This document shows positions 20,172 through 26,318 of a DNA stretch of 64,000 bases, one piece after another (position 1 is the stretch's first letter; the number at the start of each line of letters is the position of its first letter). The stretch spans positions 186,001 to 250,000 of the forward strand of contig NZ_QXFI01000026.1 of the NCBI RefSeq assembly GCF_003584135.1, given 5' to 3'. Both the position numbers and the translations under genes were made by a program. Source of the stretch: Flagellimonas pelagia. GTDB taxonomy: Bacteria > Bacteroidota > Bacteroidia > Flavobacteriales > Flavobacteriaceae. Below the pieces are notes generated by a model that made no database searches, had not been told where the DNA came from, and was given only the letters and a program-made list of their open reading frames with translations.

Positions 20172-20179
20172 CTAAGATA
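20172..20179 (-). promoter_or_regulatory. Variant -7 element TATCTTAG of the DUF3124 gene
   Basis: The minus strand reads TATCTTAG, one mismatch from TAnnTTTG, 20 bases before the ATG. The identical octamer lies at nearly the same distance from the genes starting at 23771 and 58098. Confidence 0.4.
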
Positions 20180-20236
20180 CGGATTAGCTCGCTATAATTT
20201 TATGCAGAATCTGTTATGATCAAACCCAAGGGTACG

Positions 20237-20271
20237 CAAAAAGCGGCACCTTCCGGGGAAGATAACCGCTT
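20237..20271 (-). terminator. Rho-independent terminator after the aerolysin-like gene
   Basis: On the minus strand an AAGCGG/CCGCTT outer stem encloses a CTTCC/GGAAG inner stem and is followed by a T run. It lies 27 bases after the stop of the gene at 20298. Confidence 0.8.
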
Positions 20272-20297
20272 CAGCAACCAAGTTGGTCAAATTTTAT

Positions 20298-21977
20298 TTA
20301 TCCGTCACAATCGTTTGCCACTTCAATGGCATCATTTCTGGCATCTACCAGATTATCCAGTGTGGTGGTGCCCCGTAAGGTTATTTCAACAAAATCACTT
20401 TCCACTTTGGTGATCACCCCATTGAAATGACTAAATATAAACTGGGATTTAATTTCTTCACCGGTCAAAGCAATACCATCTTCGGTATCTGTGCCCCTTA
20501 CACGAAAGCGCTGTATAAAAGGCATCTGGACGTTGGAGTAGGTTTGGTAGGCATCATACACCAAAACAGCGGAACCGGGTTGTACTTCTATGCTTCGGGT
20601 AACGGAAAAAACATTGGATTTTGTGTTCTGTGCATCTTGATATTGGGTCTGGCTGGAGGCAAATCCAGTGGTGGTACTATACTCTTTGGTCGCTTCTGCA
20701 GAAACATCGACCCCTTGGCCAAAAAAAGAAACGGAGGTACTCACCCCAACAGTGGCCGAAAAGGAAGAAGTACTTTCGGAGGTGAGTTCTATGGATTCTT
20801 CCCAAGCTACGGTGGTAGTGGTTTCAATGGTCTCCTCAAAAACGACTTCTTGCTCCAAAGTGCCCGATGTGCAGTTGGAGAGTGTACTGTTGATGCCAAA
20901 AGAAGTGTTTACCGAAGGTAGGATAGGTTCCAAATATTTGGTGGCCAAACTTTCCACTTCCCATCTGATGGTGGAGGGAATCAATCGGAATTCCCCAACG
21001 ATGGCACCTTCAGGAGCACCAGTGCTTGTATGCATCAAGCTGCTTACATTGCCTTCTGAATCTTTGTGCACATGTATGTAATCTCCCAAATAGTTTTTGA
21101 TGCGGATATTGCCTGATTCCTGTATTTCCATGGTAAATTCAAAATCTACGGGTAAAGAGGTTGCATCTTCTTTGTAATAGAGCCAGTAGTCTATATCCAT
21201 CCAATGGCTGAAATAGAATTCGCCCCAAACTGCCTTAATGTAAAAAGTATTTTCTTTGCCCGAGACCGGTATCAACTTAAATTGCGTGTACACGTTTTCC
21301 ATGTTCATGGCATTTTCCTTTGGCCCAATGGAAAAAGGGGTGCCCGAATAGTGGTAATCTTCTATTTGGCTCTGGTCGCCCGACTCCAAAATTCGGGTGG
21401 TAAATTGTCCGTTATAGACCAAATGGATGTAATACGGAAGCTCGGTGTTGATTACCAATTTGTTGTCCAGCAAGGGCAACGATTTTGCATCGATGACCAC
21501 ACGGGTGCCATTTTCCCGAAAGGATTCGGCGGTGAAAACCTGTTCTAAAACCGTACCCCCATCAGCATCTTTCAAAGTAATTGTCATGGGAACCCCATCA
21601 CGAAGTTCGGACAGTGCATTTTCGGACAGATCGGCAACGGGGATGGCCAAACGGGCCATATTGGTAAACTCGTCAATGTCCAGGGTTGCGGAATAATCCC
21701 CTTCATTGGCATCCACGGTTACTTCGGCCACTGTGGGCACATACCCTTTTCGTACCACATTCCTTATGTCGATTAGTATGCCGATACTGCCCTGCTCCTC
21801 TCCAAGGTCTTCGGCAGCGATCCCTTCGGATTCCACCAAATGACCATTGATGGGTTCAGAAATTTCAGGGGGAGTATCTTCACCATCCTTGCTACAGGAT
21901 AGGATAAAAATCAGCGACGCCACCCATGCAAGTTGTAACAGGATGCGTAGATACTTTTGTGAAAGCATTGTTTTCAT
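20298..21977 (-). CDS. Lipoprotein with beta-trefoil-like and aerolysin-like pore-forming regions
   Basis: The 559-residue predicted lipoprotein has its lipobox cysteine at residue 28 (FILSC). After a beta-rich region (about 60-170), residues about 180-335 look like a beta-trefoil/fascin-type lectin fold, with repeated FKLIPV, FYIKAVWGEFYF, GNIRIKNYLGDYIHVHKD and FRLIP units. Residues about 355-535 have the look of aerolysin/ETX-MTX2 proteins. Long Ser/Thr-rich strands come in pairs with alternating hydrophobic residues (ETIETTTTVAWEES, STSSFSATVGVSTSVSFF), then SIEVQPGSAVLVYDAYQT. This would be a membrane-anchored, sugar-binding pore former, used as toxin or defence. Assignment is by pattern only; no close homologue is recalled. 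A membrane-bound HTH regulator gene lies just upstream. Confidence 0.6.
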   Translation of the reverse strand: MKTMLSQKYLRILLQLAWVASLIFILSCSKDGEDTPPEISEPINGHLVESEGIAAEDLGEEQGSIGILIDIRNVVRKGYVPTVAEVTVDANEGDYSATLDIDEFTNMARLAIPVADLSENALSELRDGVPMTITLKDADGGTVLEQVFTAESFRENGTRVVIDAKSLPLLDNKLVINTELPYYIHLVYNGQFTTRILESGDQSQIEDYHYSGTPFSIGPKENAMNMENVYTQFKLIPVSGKENTFYIKAVWGEFYFSHWMDIDYWLYYKEDATSLPVDFEFTMEIQESGNIRIKNYLGDYIHVHKDSEGNVSSLMHTSTGAPEGAIVGEFRLIPSTIRWEVESLATKYLEPILPSVNTSFGINSTLSNCTSGTLEQEVVFEETIETTTTVAWEESIELTSESTSSFSATVGVSTSVSFFGQGVDVSAEATKEYSTTTGFASSQTQYQDAQNTKSNVFSVTRSIEVQPGSAVLVYDAYQTYSNVQMPFIQRFRVRGTDTEDGIALTGEEIKSQFIFSHFNGVITKVESDFVEITLRGTTTLDNLVDARNDAIEVANDCDG

Positions 21978-22006
21978 GATGTTTATTTTACTTGGTTAAC
22001 TGCAAG

Positions 22007-22014
22007 CAAAACTA
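22007..22014 (-). promoter_or_regulatory. -7 promoter element of the aerolysin-like gene
   Basis: The minus strand reads TAGTTTTG, a perfect TAnnTTTG match, 29 bases before the ATG at 21977. It indicates that the gene has its own promoter, separate from the regulator gene upstream. Confidence 0.6.
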
Positions 22015-22046
22015 GATCGGGTATCCTCCGAAGCCTAAAAACTGCT

Positions 22047-22066
22047 ATGGACAAAACCATGGACAA
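22047..22066 (-). promoter_or_regulatory. Two direct repeats TTGTCCAT upstream of the -7 element
   Basis: On the minus strand TTGTCCAT-GGTT-TTGTCCAT gives two identical octamers with a 12-base period. They sit 32-51 bases upstream of the -7 element, a usual position for an activator site. The binding protein is unknown; the neighbouring LuxR-type protein is a natural candidate. Confidence 0.4.
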
Positions 22067-22133
22067 CCTGAAAAGTACAGTGAAAATAGGTGCTCCGAGA
22101 GCCTGCTTTAAAAAAGGAACTGTGGATATCGGG

Positions 22134-23771
22134 TTAGATTTCTTCCAAAAGTGAGGCCAGATCCCCTTGTTCGGACGTGGCCAGTTTTTTCCTCAACCGG
22201 TATTTGGTCTTGATGACGCTCTCCGGACTTATGCCCAACATGCCCCCAATTTCCTTATTGTTCAGGTTGAGTTTTAACATGGCAATCAACCGGATTTCTG
22301 CTTGGGTGATTTGGGGATAGTCCTGCTTCAGCATAAAGAAAAAATTGGGGTACACCTCTTCAAAAATGGACTTGAAATTATCCCAATCCGCTTCGGTTAG
22401 GATAATGGAGTTTGTCAACTGCTTGATGTACTCCTGTTTTTGCGATTGGTTGGCCTTGGATTGCTCCATCTGTGCCTCAAAGGTTTCGATCAACCGATTT
22501 TTTTCCTTGATGGAGTTGGAGAAGTTGGTCAATTGCTGTTGACTGAGTTCCAATTGCTTTTGGGCGTTCATCAATTTGATCCGCGAAGCAGTCTGCTCCT
22601 GATTGTGCAGGTAAAAAATGCCGAACAAGAAGGTAATCTTTTCCAAAGCGTTTCCGGCAAAGGAATAGAAAAAGGTCTGCGCATAGGCATTGTGGTACTG
22701 GGTAATCCAGGTAAGGGTGGCTCCCAAAATGATGAATACGGACCCTAAAAACACAAAGTATTTGAGCTTTCCAGGTATTTTGATGAGCAACAATGTGCCC
22801 ACCAAAATGGAAAACAGGTTCACTTTATTGGCCAATGGCAGCAGTTTATAATAAGCCACCATGTCCGTTAGGTTGAGGTAGAACAGTATCAGGATCACAA
22901 GGCTTCCCAAAAATATATAGATCTTAAAGAGGCGACTGATTAGCTTGTTTACAGTAGAAAGACTCAGATAACTGTGGATGAACGCCAAGTACAGAATGGC
23001 TGTGATGGGTAGGAAGAGGCTGTGGGAAAACGGCCATTGAAACGAGAATAAGGTGGGGATTTGATAATATCCGGTAAAGAAAAACAGGTGGCAACTGCTA
23101 TAGAGGGCATAGAACAAATAGCTCCTTTTGTAGGCAGTTACCATAAGGTAAAAGTCCCCGAACAGGATAAGCAACAATACTCCGGCATAAATCCCGATGC
23201 TCCATAGGTCGAACAATGCACGGGAATCCGCACTTTGACGATCGCTCACAGCAATAAAGTCATAATCCTTAAAGGCCAACTCCTTTAAAATTCCCTTGGT
23301 CTTTACATAATAGGTCTTGGAGCTGTGCGGCAAAATATCATCCGCAATTTTCCCATCGGCATCTTCGCCACTATACAAATGGTCATTGTAGGTTTTGACC
23401 AATACCCCTTGGGGTTGAGCAAAAATGGGGAAGTTGGTTTTGTCCAACGTAAAGTACTGGATATCCCAGTCGTTGGCATAAAAGACCAGATCTTTCCTTT
23501 GATCGGTGTTATTAATAATAGTGAAACGCAACCAAAGATTTCCTGTGCTAGCATAGTCTTTAAATTGACTACGGGGCTTAAAGTTGTTTTGAAAATTGGG
23601 ATGTGCAATTGCCTCAAAGGTCAATTTACCTTCTGGATCTTGGTAAATAAACACCTGATCATCATCCAAGAATTTTTTTTGCCCAAGAGGTTCATTGCCC
23701 ACTACAAAAGATTGCGAATGACCAAGTTGAAGAATGGCCAAAAAAAGGATGATCAGGGGTAAGTTCCTCAT
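22134..23771 (-). CDS. 7TM receptor-like protein with C-terminal LuxR-type HTH
   Basis: The 545-residue protein has a signal peptide (to about residue 19) and an extracytoplasmic beta-rich sensor of the 7TMR-DISMED2 type (about 20-180, with LWLRFTIINNTD). Seven transmembrane helices (about 188-385) follow, then a coiled coil (about 395-460). A LuxR-type helix-turn-helix closes the protein (about 485-535: TQAEIRLIAMLKLNLNNKEI, GISPESVIKTKYRLRKKL). Such proteins are thought to sense an external ligand and act on DNA from the membrane. It is oriented like the aerolysin-like lipoprotein, 156 bases upstream of it, which makes it a candidate regulator of that gene. The ligand is unknown. Confidence 0.88.
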   Translation of the reverse strand: MRNLPLIILFLAILQLGHSQSFVVGNEPLGQKKFLDDDQVFIYQDPEGKLTFEAIAHPNFQNNFKPRSQFKDYASTGNLWLRFTIINNTDQRKDLVFYANDWDIQYFTLDKTNFPIFAQPQGVLVKTYNDHLYSGEDADGKIADDILPHSSKTYYVKTKGILKELAFKDYDFIAVSDRQSADSRALFDLWSIGIYAGVLLLILFGDFYLMVTAYKRSYLFYALYSSCHLFFFTGYYQIPTLFSFQWPFSHSLFLPITAILYLAFIHSYLSLSTVNKLISRLFKIYIFLGSLVILILFYLNLTDMVAYYKLLPLANKVNLFSILVGTLLLIKIPGKLKYFVFLGSVFIILGATLTWITQYHNAYAQTFFYSFAGNALEKITFLFGIFYLHNQEQTASRIKLMNAQKQLELSQQQLTNFSNSIKEKNRLIETFEAQMEQSKANQSQKQEYIKQLTNSIILTEADWDNFKSIFEEVYPNFFFMLKQDYPQITQAEIRLIAMLKLNLNNKEIGGMLGISPESVIKTKYRLRKKLATSEQGDLASLLEEI

Positions 23772-23791
23772 GGGATTGGGTGATGCATTTA

Positions 23792-23799
23792 CTAAGATA
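23792..23799 (-). promoter_or_regulatory. Variant -7 element TATCTTAG of the 7TM-HTH gene
   Basis: On the minus strand TATCTTAG lies 20 bases before the ATG, with the same octamer and nearly the same distance as at 20172 and 58121. Confidence 0.4.
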
Positions 23800-23843
23800 A
23801 GGAATCCCCTTAAATCATTTTGGAAACAAAAATGATGGATGGT

Positions 23844-24236
23844 TTAAGACAACCACAATTTTAATTCCTCAAAAAGTTCTTCGTTGGCTGAATAAACACC
23901 GTTGAACTCTGAAATAAGATATAAGGGGTTTTCATGGGCAAACTTGAACCGAATGGGAGCCCAGGTGGTCCCGGAACCTCTTGTTTGAAACGTACTAAAC
24001 GTTTCATCGTACCCGTGATAAAGTTGTTCAATTTCGGCTTTGGGAATGTTGAACTGCACCTCGGTATCGTGAAAAATATCAAAACCCACAAAGGAGATGC
24101 CATTGGCATCAAAAGTAACGGAGCCTTTAAAACGAAAGGGCGGTGGTGCGTACATGATGTGGGATTGTATCCAGTCCAACCAGGTACGGTGCTTGAAATC
24201 GTTCTTAAAGATCAAAAAACTGTTCTTTACAATCAT
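23844..24236 (-). CDS. Hypothetical protein, 130 residues
   Basis: The small soluble protein has no signal peptide. It is rich in beta strands with many aromatic residues (PPFRFKGSVTFDANG, SFVGFDIFHDTEVQFNIPKA) and ends with a helix (ANEELFEELKLWLS). The strand pattern with a terminal helix recalls a PH/GRAM-like fold, which is a guess. It lies 54 bases after the SdpI-like gene on the same strand and could be co-transcribed. I do not recognise the family. Codon use resembles the neighbours, so it is probably a genuine gene. Confidence 0.6.
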   Translation of the reverse strand: MIVKNSFLIFKNDFKHRTWLDWIQSHIMYAPPPFRFKGSVTFDANGISFVGFDIFHDTEVQFNIPKAEIEQLYHGYDETFSTFQTRGSGTTWAPIRFKFAHENPLYLISEFNGVYSANEELFEELKLWLS

Positions 24237-24290
24237 AGACCCGATTTTAGGATTGGCCTACCCTAAAATTAGAACAAATTAATGGCTTTT

Positions 24291-24938
24291 CTATGCGGTT
24301 TGCTTTTCTTTTCGATACAACAGATAGGAATATACAATCGGGATAAGCGCAATGATGATGGTAATGGCCAAAAACACTTTGGCATTGATTTCTTTGTCCA
24401 AGAGCAAACTGCAAACAATCACCAAGAGACCGCCTACGAACCAAACCTTACCACCCAATTTGTGGGTCTCTTTCCAAATGGATTCACTTTCCAAGGTCCA
24501 TGGGGTACGGATTCCAATAAAGTAATTGGCCTTGATGGTCTTAAAATAGTTGCCGAAAATAAGGTAGAGTAACCCAATGATCAAGAAAATAATGTTCGGA
24601 TTGGTCAAGGTCTGGTTTTTGGCCGTGTAGATGATGAACAGGGCCAAGGCCGACATGAATGTGGTGAGGATCAATTTTAAAGTGTCGTACTTGTTGCCCA
24701 TTTTTTGGATCTGTTTTTTTGGGTCGATGTAGGGTACGGCCAAGAAAATCAAGTAGATGAGTAGTGGCAACAGGATGGGGATCATGATCAGTTCCGATTT
24801 GTCTCCATAGCGGTCCACTTCGCCTTTTAGGTTATAATGCAATGGCACCTGTTCGGGCAGTTGGTTCCACACATACATCAAATAGAGAAACGGAAGTAAA
24901 ACAATGCCGATCAGCGGGAGTTCCTTTTTTAGTTTCAT
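24291..24938 (-). CDS. SdpI-family integral membrane protein
   Basis: The 215-residue membrane protein has about six hydrophobic segments. An N-terminal DUF1648 part carries the PLHYNLKGEVDRYGDKSE signature, and the C-terminal SdpI part carries FKTIKANYFIGIRTPWTLES and the following W-x-H stretch. In Bacillus subtilis SdpI gives immunity to the SdpC killing peptide and sequesters the repressor SdpR. Homologues elsewhere often have no toxin nearby, and none is visible here. Its start codon overlaps the stop of the ArsR-type gene by 4 bases (ATGA), so the pair is translated together. Confidence 0.9.
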   Translation of the reverse strand: MKLKKELPLIGIVLLPFLYLMYVWNQLPEQVPLHYNLKGEVDRYGDKSELIMIPILLPLLIYLIFLAVPYIDPKKQIQKMGNKYDTLKLILTTFMSALALFIIYTAKNQTLTNPNIIFLIIGLLYLIFGNYFKTIKANYFIGIRTPWTLESESIWKETHKLGGKVWFVGGLLVIVCSLLLDKEINAKVFLAITIIIALIPIVYSYLLYRKEKQTA

Positions 24939-25195
24939 GATTTATTTTTTAAGGTTAGTATCCAATTGAGCAGATCTTCCAAAATGGTGGTGTTGAGGGA
25001 GTATTCCACAAACTGGCCTTTTTTTTCACTAGTGACCAAGTCCGCTTGGCGCAGTATGTCCAAATGGTGCGAAATACTGGGCTTTGAAATATTGAAGCGT
25101 TCCGCGATCTCCCCCGCGTTCATGTCCTTTTCCTTGAGCAGCTCTACAATTTGCCTACGGGTTTCATCATTAAGAGCCTTGAACAGCAAATTCAT
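24935..25195 (-). CDS. ArsR-family repressor (SdpR-like)
   Basis: This 86-residue protein is a single winged helix-turn-helix domain. FKALNDETRRQIVELLKEKD opens the domain, the recognition helix is in NISKPSISHHLDILRQADLV, and the wing is in SEKKGQFVEYSLN. It lacks metal-binding cysteines, so it is the SdpR/autorepressor type rather than a metal sensor. It overlaps the SdpI-like gene by 4 bases. A perfect 8-6-8 inverted repeat 10 bases before its start is a strong candidate for its own operator. Confidence 0.93.
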   Translation of the reverse strand: MNLLFKALNDETRRQIVELLKEKDMNAGEIAERFNISKPSISHHLDILRQADLVTSEKKGQFVEYSLNTTILEDLLNWILTLKNKS

Positions 25196-25205
25196 TTTGA
25201 TTAGT

Positions 25206-25227
25206 TATTTAGATAAATGTCTAAATA
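25206..25227 (-). promoter_or_regulatory. Inverted-repeat operator of the sdpRI-like pair
   Basis: TATTTAGA and TCTAAATA arms (perfect, 8 bp) with a 6-base spacer lie 10 bases upstream of the ArsR-type start. Size and position suit autorepression by a winged-helix dimer. Confidence 0.7.
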
Positions 25228-25251
25228 TTAATTGAGATTTGCAAATGATTT

Positions 25252-25362
25252 GGGTAAAAGGTTGTGGGTGAAGGGATTTTTTGGGTAAAAGGGTTAAGGA
25301 TGAAGGGTGAAAAGGTGAAGGGATTTTTGGGGTAAAAGGGTTAAGGATGAAGGGTGAAAAGG
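25252..25362. repeat. Tandem direct repeat, period 48
   Basis: Two near-identical 48-base units start at 25268 and 25316 (GTGAAGGGATTTTTTGGG and so on, ending GGTGAAAAGGT). A degenerate partial copy precedes them. One strand is almost free of C. No open frame of note is present. Confidence 0.75.
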
Positions 25363-25424
25363 TCATGTTGTCCCGATAACTATTGGGATTGTTTCAGCAT
25401 CCTATCTTTTGGTTTGGAGATGTG

Positions 25425-25445
25425 ACCCTGAACTGAATTCAGGGT
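25425..25445. repeat. Interspersed palindrome, copy 1
   Basis: ACCCTGAA and TTCAGGGT arms (8 bp, perfect) enclose a 5-base loop. The same 21-base sequence recurs at 25522-25542. Confidence 0.75.
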
Positions 25446-25474
25446 GACGTGGTAATCGATTGTTATTTGCCGTC

Positions 25475-25495
25475 ATGTTGAACTCGTTTCAACAT
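25475..25495. repeat. Interspersed palindrome ATGTTGAA/TTCAACAT
   Basis: 8-bp perfect arms with a 5-base loop lie between the two copies of the ACCCTGAA palindrome. A diverged relative (CATGTTG to TTTCAGCATCC) starts at 25363. These are typical REP-like sequences of flavobacterial intergenic DNA. Confidence 0.65.
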
Positions 25496-25521
25496 CTCAT
25501 GTTTAAAGTTAATTGGATGAG

Positions 25522-25542
25522 ACCCTGAACTGAATTCAGGGT
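25522..25542. repeat. Interspersed palindrome, copy 2
   Basis: Identical to 25425-25445 over 21 bases. The whole stretch 25228-25616 (389 bases) holds only these repeats; I see no gene in it. Confidence 0.75.
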
Positions 25543-25616
25543 GAGGGGAACCACCATCACAAAAAACCACTAATTCGTAGTAATGTGGTTAAAAATTAGA
25601 AGCTATTTTGCCCCCC

Positions 25617-25808
25617 ATGTTAACCGAATCCCAAATCAAGGAATTAAACGCATGGATTACCGATACCTTTGGTACGACAGAAGTATTGGCCGAATATTTG
25701 GACTTGGCTGTGGAAATGCTTTTTTATGTAGAGCAAGGCACTTTTGAGCAACAAGAGTTGCAAGATGTGGTGACTGTTTTATTAGGTATGAAGAGAGTAT
25801 TGAAGTGA
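25617..25808 (+). CDS. Small hypothetical protein, 63 residues
   Basis: The short acidic, helical protein (MLTESQIKELNAWITDTFG, then EYLDLAVEMLFYVEQGTFEQ) has no signal peptide or known motif. ATG 25617 is preferred over the upstream TTG. TATTTTG, close to a -7 element, ends 6 bases before the start. Helical content and normal amino-acid composition support a real gene, and similar small proteins occur in related bacteria. It separates the repeat region from the AT-rich ATPase/PIN-like module, and its 3' end faces that module with 20 bases between stops. Function unknown. Confidence 0.6.
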   Translation: MLTESQIKELNAWITDTFGTTEVLAEYLDLAVEMLFYVEQGTFEQQELQDVVTVLLGMKRVLK

Positions 25809-25828
25809 AATTCGCCAATAGGAAGGGT

Positions 25829-26317
25829 TTATTTATAGTTCAATTTTTCAGGTCTTTTTTCTACATGAACTGTGAAACCAGGAAAATCAATCAAATCTTT
25901 GGTTAAATTTTCGTCATATGTTAAACATTTTTTTCGAGTGGATAATAATACGGTTGCAATATGACAATGATCTTCTTGATTAGACAGCAGGCTTTTTTCT
26001 ATCTTTTTGCTGAAATTTTTCTCAATAAAATCCTTAATATCTTCCTTACTTTTCTTTAATAATCGCCCTTGTCTGGTTAACCTGTCTATTATGGATGGAA
26101 TTGAATTCGGTTTTGAACAATTTCTAGAGGACTTTAAATACTCGACCAATAATTTTTGTGAAACCATTAAATGGGCAAACTCAACAATTTTGTTTGGTTC
26201 ATTCTCAACCAGCTCTTGGTCAAAATCATTAATCCAAGAAATTAAATCCTTGTAGTTTTGATCAATAGGAGAAGCAAAGTTTTTTGCAATATTATTGTCG
26301 ATAAAAAGATCTTTCAT
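25829..26317 (-). CDS. PIN-like nuclease, partner of the upstream ATPase
   Basis: The 162-residue protein has features of a PIN-like RNase fold. An early aspartate follows a hydrophobic strand (D7 in LFIDNN), with a mid-protein glutamate (E59 in LLVEYL). A late acidic block has the typical xDxxIA pattern (E115 and D116 in EDHCHIATVLLS), then a strand and D135 in LTYDENL. Its start codon follows the ATPase stop by one base, so the two are probably translationally coupled. Its AT-rich coding sequence differs from neighbouring regions. Together with the ATPase it looks like a sensor-effector pair, possibly phage defence. PIN assignment is by motif spacing only. Confidence 0.6.
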   Translation of the reverse strand: MKDLFIDNNIAKNFASPIDQNYKDLISWINDFDQELVENEPNKIVEFAHLMVSQKLLVEYLKSSRNCSKPNSIPSIIDRLTRQGRLLKKSKEDIKDFIEKNFSKKIEKSLLSNQEDHCHIATVLLSTRKKCLTYDENLTKDLIDFPGFTVHVEKRPEKLNYK

Positions 26318-26318
26318 A

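Noticed and set aside
25252..25362. CRISPR-like array in the repeat region
   Set aside because: Only two full direct 48-base copies with no unique spacers between them; it is a plain tandem repeat.
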